Source: Bacillota bacterium
GTDB taxonomy: Bacteria; Bacillota; Desulfotomaculia; Desulfotomaculales; VENG01
Reading direction: 5' to 3'
Assembly: GCA_009711705.1 (NCBI GenBank)
Contig: VENG01000040.1
Location: 1 to 39,351, forward strand
DNA: 39,351 bases
Of this stretch, positions 7,745 to 15,163 are shown piece after piece. The position numbers were made by a program, and so were the translations under genes. Within the stretch, counting starts at the first letter, position 1. Each line of letters opens with the position of its first letter. Under the pieces are notes generated by a model that saw nothing but the letters and a program-made list of their open reading frames with translations, ran no database searches and was not told where the DNA came from.

Positions 7745-8554
7745 ATTAAGTATCTTTTTTGGAATATATATAAGAAAAACTTAATTGCGCCTATACTACA
7801 GGTAATAACAGAAAATAAAATTGATATATGCGCATTTGCTGAATGTGACACACTTGACTCGAAAATTCTACTTAATCAGCTAAAAAAATTGGGCGAAGAC
7901 TGGAAATTACTTGAGATCTTACCCAAAGGAAATCTAAAACTGTTTTCAAGACAAACAATTAATATTTCCGTTATTAAAGAGGAAAAACGCTTCTCAAGTT
8001 ATAAAGTTACTGATAAAAAAGTTACTTGGTTGCTTAATATAGTTCATTTAACAAGTGCAATGTTCAAAGACGAAAATGCCAGAAATAAACGAGCGGACAA
8101 TGTTAGTGATTTAATTAGAAAGATTGAGGAAGAAGTTTTTCATGCAGATGACTTTAAGAGCATAGTTGTTGGTGATTTCAATTTGCAACCATACTCTCAA
8201 GGCGTTGCTGGAGTGTTTGGATTTAATGCGACTATGTCAGTCACAAATGCAAGAAAACAGTACCGTAAAATAGAGGGTGAAAAGCGGTATTTATATTTTA
8301 ATCCTATGTGGAAACTTATGGGAGATAACAAGTTGGTTCAAGGGACATATTACGGGGATAATGATCAACAGGATTTGTCTATATTCTGGTATTCTTTTGA
8401 TGAGGTTTTAATTAGGCCATATTTTATTGATAAGTTCAATTGGGAATATTTTGGAGTTGTTGAAAGAACAGAGAATTATAACTTTATTAGCAATCATAAA
8501 ATCAACAAAACTGCTTTCTCAGATCATTTACCATTAAAATTTGAAATTGTATAA
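7745..8554 (+). CDS. endonuclease/exonuclease/phosphatase (EEP) family protein
   Basis: A DNase I-like fold enzyme, probably a metal-dependent nuclease or phosphodiesterase. The N-terminal strand is KYLFWNIYKKN, with the metal-binding glutamate in CAFAEC (about residue 34). VVGDFNLQP (about 143-151) and the terminal SDHLPLKFEIV are the family's catalytic Asp/Asn and Asp-His motifs. At 269 aa it is complete. The only start compatible with these motifs is an ATT at 7745: an in-frame TAG lies 6 nt upstream of it and GGAGGGT sits 5-6 nt before it. A TTG at 7889 would remove the first strand and catalytic Glu. The next gene follows after 12 bp, so they form an operon. The intron ends about 40 bp upstream. 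Confidence 0.8.
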   Translation: MKYLFWNIYKKNLIAPILQVITENKIDICAFAECDTLDSKILLNQLKKLGEDWKLLEILPKGNLKLFSRQTINISVIKEEKRFSSYKVTDKKVTWLLNIVHLTSAMFKDENARNKRADNVSDLIRKIEEEVFHADDFKSIVVGDFNLQPYSQGVAGVFGFNATMSVTNARKQYRKIEGEKRYLYFNPMWKLMGDNKLVQGTYYGDNDQQDLSIFWYSFDEVLIRPYFIDKFNWEYFGVVERTENYNFISNHKINKTAFSDHLPLKFEIV

Positions 8555-8566
8555 AGGAGCGAAAAT

Positions 8567-9007
8567 ATGATCAAAGATTTGTGGGGGTTTAAAGATCCAA
8601 AGGAATTAGAAAAAAGTACGAAAGATATGCCAGACTCAATATTGAAAGAACAAATCTCTTTACTGGCCGAAAAAACTAATAATATTTTATATGGGAAGCC
8701 AACCTTTATCAAGGTGCGCTCAGAAGAAATTAATTTTAAAGTTGCAACTGTGTTCAATGTAGTAGTGCCAGCCTTAGATAATTATTCTAAAACATTATTA
8801 ATAATGTACTCAAATCCAGAGTCTGAGTTTCCAGTCGCAATATCTGTTGGAAGTAGCTATGAAGAGGATTGTGAATGGTTTGATCCTAAATATTCATGTA
8901 ATAATAAGGAGGAATTTGAGACTTCAATAAAAGAAATTTTATCATCTGACGAAGTGTTACGCATAATTCAAATCTTATATTCAAAAGCTTCTATGCTTTC
9001 TAGTTAA
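8567..9007 (+). CDS. hypothetical protein paired with the EEP nuclease, immunity-like
   Basis: An unrecognised 146-aa soluble, acidic protein. The ATG has AAAGGAG about 8 nt upstream, and the gene lies 12 bp after the EEP nuclease gene, so the two are co-transcribed. The central part alternates hydrophobic residues (FNVVVPALDNYSKTLLIMYS) and the end is helical (NKEEFETSIKEILSSDEVLRIIQ). That layout is common in small immunity or antitoxin proteins, but I see no family motif. The pairing suggests an inhibitor or partner of the nuclease, which is inference from gene order. Base composition is AT-rich like the rest of the 7.7-11.4 kb block. Confidence 0.7.
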   Translation: MIKDLWGFKDPKELEKSTKDMPDSILKEQISLLAEKTNNILYGKPTFIKVRSEEINFKVATVFNVVVPALDNYSKTLLIMYSNPESEFPVAISVGSSYEEDCEWFDPKYSCNNKEEFETSIKEILSSDEVLRIIQILYSKASMLSS

Positions 9008-9149
9008 TATTATTGTCTTCCATTTAACAGTGTGAAATTAGGCTTTAAATAAGGCTAATAATAGGTAATTTGGTAATGGAAAAATAAATTCTTATTATTT
9101 ATATAGCTTATAGATAAATGGGAATTAATTGTTGCATAAGGAGAGCATA

Positions 9150-9776
9150 ATGGAAAAATTTCTTTTTATCAAAGAAGATATCTTAACTTCATTAGAAAAA
9201 GAAATACAAGAAATTAATTGGATTCTATTACAAAAGTTAAAAAAAGAAAAAAGCATTTTGAATACTTTCGAATTTATAAAAATATCGTTTTCAACGAACT
9301 TATTGGAAGACATTAATTTTTTAAATATGTTAAGCGGAAAAGATATTTTTAAAATAAGACATGCTAATATAATAATTAGAGATTTACTAGAGCAGGTCAT
9401 TGAATTCATTTATATAGCGAAAAATCCCGAAACGATTAATGACTACATGGGAACTAATATAAATATTGATGAACTAGATTCTCAAAGTAATCTGGTGAAG
9501 GGTCTACTAAATTTTGGGAAAAAGCGTTATACAAATGGACGAAAATCAATTTCTAAAATGGCTGATGACATTAACCAGAAAATTAATACTGATGAAAACC
9601 TATCTTTATATGATATGTATCGAATATTGTCTGAGCAATGTCATAATTCTTATTTTAACGCAATTTTGGATGAAGTGGGAGAGTGTGAAACAGGAGAAAG
9701 CGATCGCGCTTTAACCGAAGAACAAGTAACTTATATCGTATTAATAATCAACCATTTTTTAAAGGCATATAGATAG
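9150..9776 (+). CDS. DUF5677-like helical protein
   Basis: A 208-aa, mostly alpha-helical protein. I start at the ATG at 9150, which has AAGGAGAG about 5-6 nt before it, rather than the TTG at 9129. The pattern IRDLLEQVIEFIYIA, then NKKRYTNGRK-like basic helices and MYRILSEQCHNSYFNAI (about residues 160-176), recalls DUF5677 and related HEPN-like proteins with a conserved L-S-x-x-x-H near the C-terminus. Such proteins are frequent in accessory and defence regions. The family call is tentative. It has its own spacing (about 140 bp) from the gene before and a perfect hairpin about 47 bp after it. Confidence 0.65.
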   Translation: MEKFLFIKEDILTSLEKEIQEINWILLQKLKKEKSILNTFEFIKISFSTNLLEDINFLNMLSGKDIFKIRHANIIIRDLLEQVIEFIYIAKNPETINDYMGTNINIDELDSQSNLVKGLLNFGKKRYTNGRKSISKMADDINQKINTDENLSLYDMYRILSEQCHNSYFNAILDEVGECETGESDRALTEEQVTYIVLIINHFLKAYR

Positions 9777-9822
9777 CAAATACGTAACAGTAAATTCTAA
9801 TTTATCGATCATATTATAAGCA

Positions 9823-9849
9823 GACTGGGTATTTGAAAAATACCCAGTC
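9823..9849 (+). terminator. hairpin after the DUF5677-like gene
   Basis: A perfect 12-bp stem GACTGGGTATTT / AAATACCCAGTC with a 3-nt loop. There is no T run on either side, so termination is likely but not certain. Confidence 0.55.
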
Positions 9850-9853
9850 AAGC

Positions 9854-9867
9854 TCGCATTATCCATA
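9854..9867 (+). repeat. 14-bp direct repeat, left copy
   Basis: TCGCATTATCCATA recurs exactly at 11427-11440. Both copies are followed within about 30 nt by AATGTAAA and a T-rich stretch. The pair brackets the 10003-11377 genes. Confidence 0.7.
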
Positions 9868-10002
9868 TAACTGATCAATGATATATAATGTAAATTTTTT
9901 TCTTCTTTTCTCCTTATTAAAATCGGAGGGACTATCTCCCTGGCTTGTTAGAATACAAAAAAACTACCGTATATACTTAAAAAAATGAGGTGATGGTAAA
10001 CT

Positions 10003-10848
10003 TTGAGTAAAAGTAAAAAAATGACTGTGATTATAGCTAAATTAAGTCTTACAGAAGATTTGTTTTCCAATGATATCCCAGAAATGTTAGAAGAAATTGT
10101 AGTCTGCCTTAAAAAACCAAGCCAAAAATATGATTATACTTACAAAAACAAAAATTACACATGGGGGCTCTCCCCCGGACAGGAAAAATTCTTTAACGGC
10201 AAAAAGTACATATTAGGTAGGCTTATTCGAACTACACAAGAAGTTATAAAAGAATACGATTTTGAAACAGACACTGAAGTAAAAAGCATTGCCCCAAAGT
10301 ATTTACAGACGATGTTACACTATGTGTTTGATAAAGAAACAGAGTTGATAGCTTTTGAGTATAAGTCAAATCTCTCGATAAAGTCTATGTGTAAAGCATT
10401 TGCTATGCTATGTATGATTAATGGTGAGGGGATCGGGCAGCTGGATATTTTTCCTAAAAAGAGAGATAATGACTTAATTAAGACCATTAGGTCATTAGAA
10501 AGAATATCAAGAGTTAAGTTTACACTAATTCCCTCAAACCCTGATTATAGTCCTTATTTTAAAAGATTGGATCAAGAATTAAAAAAGACTAAATATTTAA
10601 AATCTGAAATTGAGTTTTCAGGTAAAAACTTGAAGTTTGAAGATACTATAATTGAAGAGGGAACCTATAAAGTCATTAGCGGGCAAGGTGAAGCTAATTA
10701 TTATGGTTATGATAGCGAGCAAAAAGCAAAAAGTTTTTCTTCTAAAAATTATATAGAGAAGACAACATTTGATATTTTAGACCAAGGTCAGGACATATAT
10801 CAAGCAATAATTGAGACTATTCAAAATAAAAGTGATTTAAATGAATAA
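10003..10848 (+). CDS. soluble partner of a RexAB-like two-gene system (DUF4747/RexA-like?)
   Basis: A 281-aa protein with no signal peptide or membrane segment. The TTG start has GAGGTGAT about 9 nt upstream. Its outline is a mixed N-terminal strand (MTVIIAKLSL), a conserved-looking middle (LHYVFDKETELIAFEYK), SRVKFTLIPSNPDYS (about 168-182), and a C-terminal GEANYYGYDSEQKAKSFSS segment. These positions resemble DUF4747-type proteins and the soluble sensor RexA (279 aa) of phage lambda. The resemblance is in length, layout and partner, not proven sequence identity. The next gene overlaps by 8 bp (ATGAATAA) and encodes a four-TM membrane protein. The role inferred is sensing in an abortive-infection pair. 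Confidence 0.7.
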   Translation: MSKSKKMTVIIAKLSLTEDLFSNDIPEMLEEIVVCLKKPSQKYDYTYKNKNYTWGLSPGQEKFFNGKKYILGRLIRTTQEVIKEYDFETDTEVKSIAPKYLQTMLHYVFDKETELIAFEYKSNLSIKSMCKAFAMLCMINGEGIGQLDIFPKKRDNDLIKTIRSLERISRVKFTLIPSNPDYSPYFKRLDQELKKTKYLKSEIEFSGKNLKFEDTIIEEGTYKVISGQGEANYYGYDSEQKAKSFSSKNYIEKTTFDILDQGQDIYQAIIETIQNKSDLNE

Positions 10849-11377
10849 AGAGTACCGTTTTATGACTGTATATAAAAAATACAAAAATGAAACAGAAATA
10901 TTTAGACTTTGGGAATGGCTAACATCTATTATTGTTGCTCTTATGGTATTATTTATTTTAAGCCAATGCGAATTGCATTTAGTTGAGCAAGTATTGTTAA
11001 GGCTAGGTGATTGGCTGCTTAATGCAGCGATAATGATATTGAGTATAACAATAGCAAGTTTCGCTGTATTTGCTGCGATGCTAGATAATGAATTTAGTGT
11101 TTTTTTAGTGAAAACCGACACATACATTGGATTATCATTTCCATTTTGGTTGGCTGCCATTATTTGGAGTATAATTATTGGTATCAACGGATTTTTTTTA
11201 TTAATTGTGAGCGCACTACAATTGCCTCATGAAATAGAGATCATTCTATCCTTTCCGGTTATTATATTTTTTTGTTTAGGAATATGTTTTACATTATCAA
11301 TGGTAGGATCTATCTTTACAATTGGTCATTACAGGGCCAAGTTTTATAAGGCTAAAAATGAGCAAGAAAAGCATTAA
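10841..11377 (+). CDS. four-TM membrane protein, RexB-like architecture
   Basis: A 178-aa integral membrane protein. Hydrophobic segments lie at about 26-42, 57-80, 96-126 and 133-160, with short loops and a basic C-terminal tail (HYRAKFYKAK). The start ATG overlaps the stop of the preceding gene and has no strong ribosome site of its own, so translation is probably coupled. Size, four-helix topology and coupling to a ~280-aa soluble gene match lambda rexB (144 aa, four TM), an ion channel that depolarises infected cells. A role as membrane effector of a defence system is inference. It could also be a generic small transporter subunit. Confidence 0.75.
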   Translation: MNKEYRFMTVYKKYKNETEIFRLWEWLTSIIVALMVLFILSQCELHLVEQVLLRLGDWLLNAAIMILSITIASFAVFAAMLDNEFSVFLVKTDTYIGLSFPFWLAAIIWSIIIGINGFFLLIVSALQLPHEIEIILSFPVIIFFCLGICFTLSMVGSIFTIGHYRAKFYKAKNEQEKH

Positions 11378-11832
11378 GCAGGTTTCTTTTTCTACAACAA
11401 TATCTACCTACATAAAATTCTTAACTTCGCATTATCCATAGTTGGAGCTCTAAATGTAAACATTTTTTATTATTTATCGGAACCAGATTTCCCAACTTTA
11501 CTGGCAATATTACCTTTTTTTATCTGACATTTTTATCCGAATAACAGGAAATAGAAGAAAATTCAACGGAATTAAAGGATGTCGTTAGGAAGGCAATAGA
11601 TGTGCTTAAATGATAATAGTTTAAGATGGCTAATTTGGGTAGCAGACTATGGGATTAGGGTGGAAACTTTAATTTTAGTCATAAGGAAAATATAATAAAC
11701 TCCTGGAAAAGCCACTGGTCCACTATACGATGAGTGTTTTTCTATTATATAAGAATAAAAGGAAGTTAACTACTCAGCAAGATTTTCTTGCAACTGGACC
11801 TCAATGACCTTCATTTGAGAGGGGTGATATCC
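11378..11832. other. AT-rich intergenic stretch with a gene relic
   Basis: Contains the right 14-bp direct repeat (11427-11440). A short open frame at 11548-11613 encodes EIEENSTELKDVVRKAIDVLK and then TGA, and looks like the tail of a lost gene. Nothing else is recognisable; no RNA or promoter can be assigned firmly. Confidence 0.4.
11427..11440 (+). repeat. 14-bp direct repeat, right copy
   Basis: TCGCATTATCCATA, identical to 9854-9867, lies 50 bp after the stop of the membrane-protein gene and is followed by AATGTAAA as in the left copy. Confidence 0.7.
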
Positions 11833-12768
11833 CTGAACCGAATTCACGGAGGGCTGTTTGGCTTGGCAGTAGGTGATGCATTAGGATCCACTGTAGAGTA
11901 TCTTTCTAAAGAAGAAATAATAAGAAGACATGGCCAATTAAGGGACATCGATGGCGGTGGCTGGTTAGGGCTAAAGCCTGGTGAATGGACAGATGATACC
12001 GCAATGACTATTGCCGTTGCGGAAGGTATTCTTGCTAACCCCCATGATCCTGTAAGGCGTATTGGCGAAAACTTTATTGAGTTTGCCAATATTGACCATC
12101 CAGCTATGGGGCTCTTTATTAGGATTGCTATAAGGAAATATAAAAAACTAAAGAACTGGCAAAAGGCCGCTGAAGAAATACATAAAGAAGAGGGTCTTAC
12201 AGCTGGTAACGGAGCATTAATGAGAACTCTGCCTGTTGCTTTTATGTACAAGGATCCAGCTGATATTTATATGATGAGCATGATGATTGCACGCATGACT
12301 CATTGGGAACCGGAAGCTGGGCTAACATGTTGTCTGTATTGTCTTTTAGCCCGGGATTTTATTTTAGGCACTACTAATAAAGTATTAGCGTGGGAAAAGA
12401 CAAAAGATACATTTCTAGGATTGGTTCCACCTAAGTTTTTGGGTGTTGCTAAGAAGCTAGTCCTTGATAAGCTTTTTGACATTGAAAAACGGCAATACGA
12501 TAATCTGGTGCCTAGTGGTTATACCGTCGATTCTTTGGCCTGCGCTTTATCCTGCTTTTTTAAGGGGTCTTCTTTAGAAGAGGCCGTGATAAGGGCCGTT
12601 AACCTGGGTGGTGATGCTGATACCATTGGAGCAATAACTGGGGGCCTTGCTGGGGTTTACTGGGGCTTCGAGGCTATACCGGATAGATGGCTGGCGGAGT
12701 TTTCAGCAGAACAGATCAATCGGTTGGATGATGTTGCTGGGGGATTTAAACAGATTTTTATTATTTAA
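11833..12768 (+). CDS. ADP-ribosylglycohydrolase family protein (DraG-like)
   Basis: Removes ADP-ribose from modified targets using two metal ions. The N-terminal GGLFGLAVGDALG, WTDDTAM (T53, D54, D55) and the C-terminal NLGGDADTIGAITGGLAG are the metal-binding signatures of the family. Length is about 311 aa. The best-placed start is the CTG at 11833, preceded by AGAGGGGTGAT at the right distance and giving MNRIHGGLFG, the usual N-terminus. TTG at 11815, GTG at 11824 and TTG at 11788 are in-frame alternatives. It stands alone at the edge of the AT-rich accessory block. It could reverse toxin-mediated ADP-ribosylation or regulate a metabolic enzyme; the sequence does not decide. Confidence 0.9.
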   Translation: MNRIHGGLFGLAVGDALGSTVEYLSKEEIIRRHGQLRDIDGGGWLGLKPGEWTDDTAMTIAVAEGILANPHDPVRRIGENFIEFANIDHPAMGLFIRIAIRKYKKLKNWQKAAEEIHKEEGLTAGNGALMRTLPVAFMYKDPADIYMMSMMIARMTHWEPEAGLTCCLYCLLARDFILGTTNKVLAWEKTKDTFLGLVPPKFLGVAKKLVLDKLFDIEKRQYDNLVPSGYTVDSLACALSCFFKGSSLEEAVIRAVNLGGDADTIGAITGGLAGVYWGFEAIPDRWLAEFSAEQINRLDDVAGGFKQIFII

Positions 12769-12769
12769 T

Positions 12770-12785
12770 CTTTTCGAACAGACTC
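12770..12785 (-). repeat. 16-bp match to an IS end
   Basis: CTTTTCGAACAGACTC is the exact reverse complement of 23652-23667, which lies before a decayed transposase. It starts 1 bp after the ADP-ribosylglycohydrolase stop. It is probably a solo end left by a lost insertion sequence. Confidence 0.5.
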
Positions 12786-12884
12786 TTTAATAGAGTTACT
12801 TAGTTACTTACCCTGAAGATGGGATAAAAAATTTCCTACACTTGAATGTGCTGCCTTACTTAATTCAGCAAAGGCGATTTTCTA

Positions 12885-12918
12885 GAAAAAAGAAGAGCCC
12901 GGATTAGCTGGGCTTTTC
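12885..12918 (-). terminator. terminator of the 44-aa gene
   Basis: Read on the minus strand: AGCCC, a 9-nt loop, GGGCT, then TTCTTTTTT. It overlaps the stop codon of the small gene. Confidence 0.7.
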
Positions 12919-13038
12919 ATTAGTAATTTGGTCTTGTTTTTCCTTTTCTGAAATACACTCCTTCTCTAGAATACGGATAGCCACTTTAATCATGGTTCTA
13001 ATTGCGCGCCGCACTTTTTCTGGTATCTCTTTTTCCAT
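12904..13038 (-). CDS. 44-aa protein downstream of the serine recombinase (copy 1)
   Basis: A tiny highly charged helical protein: EKVRRAIRTMIKVAIRILEKE is an amphipathic helix, preceded by MEKEIP and followed by a polar tail. A second copy with about two-thirds identical residues is encoded at 26564-26701, also on the minus strand, also followed by a terminator and preceded by the same 21-bp motif. This conservation across two loci shows it is a real gene. It lies about 87 bp downstream of a broken large serine recombinase on the same strand, so a recombination accessory (directionality) factor is a fair guess but unproven. No AGGAGG site is visible; -10-like TATAAT lies close to the ATG. 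Confidence 0.75.
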   Translation of the reverse strand: MEKEIPEKVRRAIRTMIKVAIRILEKECISEKEKQDQITNEKPS

Positions 13039-13076
13039 GGTAAATTATATTAATGATAGGGGTGAGTGGTGCAATA

Positions 13077-13117
13077 TACATATAGGCAAAACTCCCTGGG
13101 GAACCTGCCTATATGTA
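13077..13117. repeat. attP-like inverted repeat beside the recombinase
   Basis: TACATATAGGCA (13077-13088) and its perfect reverse complement TGCCTATATGTA (13106-13117) flank a 17-bp core. Size, symmetry and position 8 bp from the 3' end of a large serine recombinase gene fit an attachment site for that enzyme. The left arm plus part of the core (21 bp) recurs inside the broken cotJC gene. Confidence 0.6.
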
Positions 13118-13124
13118 CATAGAG

Positions 13125-14600
13125 CTATAAGTCAAATTCCACGCGGGTTTCATCGTTTTTATACACTTCCACTTTCTTTACCAGACCCTGAATAATTTCC
13201 TTTCGCTCGTCGTATTTTGATTCACTCCAAATCTTATTAAAGTTTCTAATTTGAGTGATCACATTTTCGGCATGTATACTTTGCTGCTTTTTTTCCCTAA
13301 GTTTCCCTCTCAGGATCTCTATGTGCTCTTCCAAGCGATTCCTTTTCTCCTTTAGCTGCTGAACCCTTTCCGCAAGCTCAGCCGGATCCAGAGCGCCATG
13401 CTCGAAAGCGTCGTACCAGCGGTTTAAGGCGGACTCAATTCCTTTTAACTCCTTTTTACTTCTGGCCATCTGGCTTTCAACTTGGCTGTTACCATTTTTT
13501 GAGGTGCTTACTTCTTTTTCAATTTCACTTCTAATGAGCTCTTCATTTATGCTTATGTTATGTATTTGCTTAAAAACCTTCTTCTCAATCTCATTAACAT
13601 GTTTATACCCACAATCGCAAAAGTCTACGCGAGACATTTTACCCTTACCTTTATCATGCTGGCTGTAGCAAACAAAATAGTGTATTGTCCGGGGGTTTTT
13701 TTTTAGGGTATTTTTGCTTTACCGTTTTATACCGCATTCTTGCCCCACATTCACCGCAGAAAACTAATCCAGCTATTAGGCTATCACCATACCTGCGGAT
13801 TTTAAATTTTTGCCTTCTTTCATAGGTAGCTTGGGACTTGTTCCACTGCTCCTGGGTGATGATAGGTTCGTGCATAGCACTATAATCTTTTCCCAGGTGA
13901 CGTATTTTCCCCAGGTAAACGGGGTTAGTTAGGATATAGCTTACTAGCTCATGAGACCACCTTCTACCCCTGGGACTGGATACTTTTTTCCCGTTTAGAA
14001 TATCGGCGATTTTTCTCATACCGTAAGTTTCATACAGATCGAAAACTTGGCGAACAATCTGGGCCTCTGATTCCTTGGGCTGCAGCTTATAAGTGCCCGG
14101 GATATACTTGTAGCCATATACCTGGCCCCCTTGCCACCTGCCGGCTTTGGCGGCCTCAAGCTTACCCCACTTTGAACGCTGGATAATTGTATCTCTCTCC
14201 AGCTGCGCAAATACTGCAAGCATACTCAGCATTGCGCGGCCAAACGGGGTGGAGGTATCAAAGTTTTCCGTGGCTGATACAAAGCGAATACCGCTAGGCT
14301 CGAATACATCCTCAATAAGTTATAAAACATCTTTTTGCCGTCGGGAAAGGCGGTCCAGCTTCAATACCAGGACGGTATCAATTTTACCTTCGTATATGTC
14401 CAGTAAAATTTGCTGTATCCCAGGTCGCTTCAAGTCTTTACCGGACCGTCCGTCATCTATATAAAATTCAAACCTGCCAACCCTGTGATTGAACAATATG
14501 CTTTCAGCCTTGATTTTTGGTTAGGAATACTAAGCCCTTGTTCGGCTTGATCCTCGGTTGATACCCGAACGTAAGCGGCTACTGAAGGTAGTTTTTCCAT
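13125..14600 (-). pseudogene. large serine recombinase, broken
   Basis: Site-specific integrase/resolvase of the large serine family. From the ATG at 14600 (GGAGGT site 8 nt upstream) it reads YVRVSTEDQAEQG with the nucleophile serine in VRVS. The catalytic domain continues with LKLDRLSR and FDTSTPFGRAMLSMLAVFAQLERD. A recombinase domain (GWRW-like PRGRRWSHELVSYILTNPVYLGK), a zinc ribbon (CGECGARM) and a coiled coil (about 13280-13500) follow. It is interrupted by a frameshift near 14485, an in-frame TAA near 14318 (KDVL*LIEDVF) and a frameshift at an A run near 13690. The intact gene would encode about 490 aa. It is inactive unless these are sequencing errors; three independent lesions argue against that. 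Confidence 0.9.
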
Positions 14601-15163
14601 GATGTTTAACCTCCGTACCATTATTAGTTATGCATAAAATGTACATATTTAAAGTAAGCTACACCTACTTGAAAATACTGGAATAAAACCTGTCTATAGG
14701 TTATAATAGTATCCAGGGAGTTTGAAAAATGAATTAGAGGATATTCCCCAAAAAAATGTTGATGAGGTCACTGAAAAAGCCTTATAGAAGCGGTAATCAG
14801 ACGCTTTGAATTATAGGGGAAGCAACCAAAAATATATCTCAAGCCACCAGGTCAGCTTATCCTGAAATACCCTGGAAGGTTATGGCCAGGATAAAGAGAT
14901 ATACAGCAAGGCTTTGGCATAAATTAATTGTTTTTTCTAACCTGGTTTTTTATTTCTTACTCAGTTTAGTTTATTCCCGCATTATTCGTTCTTACCGCTT
15001 AAGTTAATATTCCGATCCACACGTGTATCACGACTATTTCACTGCACAGGGAAATACATCAAATTAGCACTGATTGCCCAGGCTGTGAAGAATGGTGATT
15101 TCTTAATAGTAGGAATCGATAGATTTCGATTGGGTGAACATTGAAAAGGAGTGTTATTTCCTC
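14601..15163. other. non-coding stretch with toxin-gene debris
   Basis: Contains the HepT relic (14790-14905) and otherwise unassigned AT-rich sequence. No intact gene, RNA or terminator is recognisable between the recombinase start and the HTH protein gene. Confidence 0.5.
14790..14905 (+). pseudogene. HepT-like toxin remnant
   Basis: Across one frameshift the sequence reads AVIRRFE then IIGEATKNISQATRSAYPEIPWKVMA. This is the core of HepT (DUF86) HEPN-family RNase toxins, in which RRFEIIGEA and YPEIPW are typical. The catalytic Rx4-6H region is not recoverable, there is no start, and the MntA nucleotidyltransferase partner is absent. It is a dead toxin-antitoxin module. Confidence 0.75.

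Noticed and set aside
13125..13637. Separate 170-aa coiled-coil gene
   Set aside because: It is the C-terminal coiled-coil and zinc-ribbon tail of the broken serine recombinase, joined by a frameshift at an A run near 13690.
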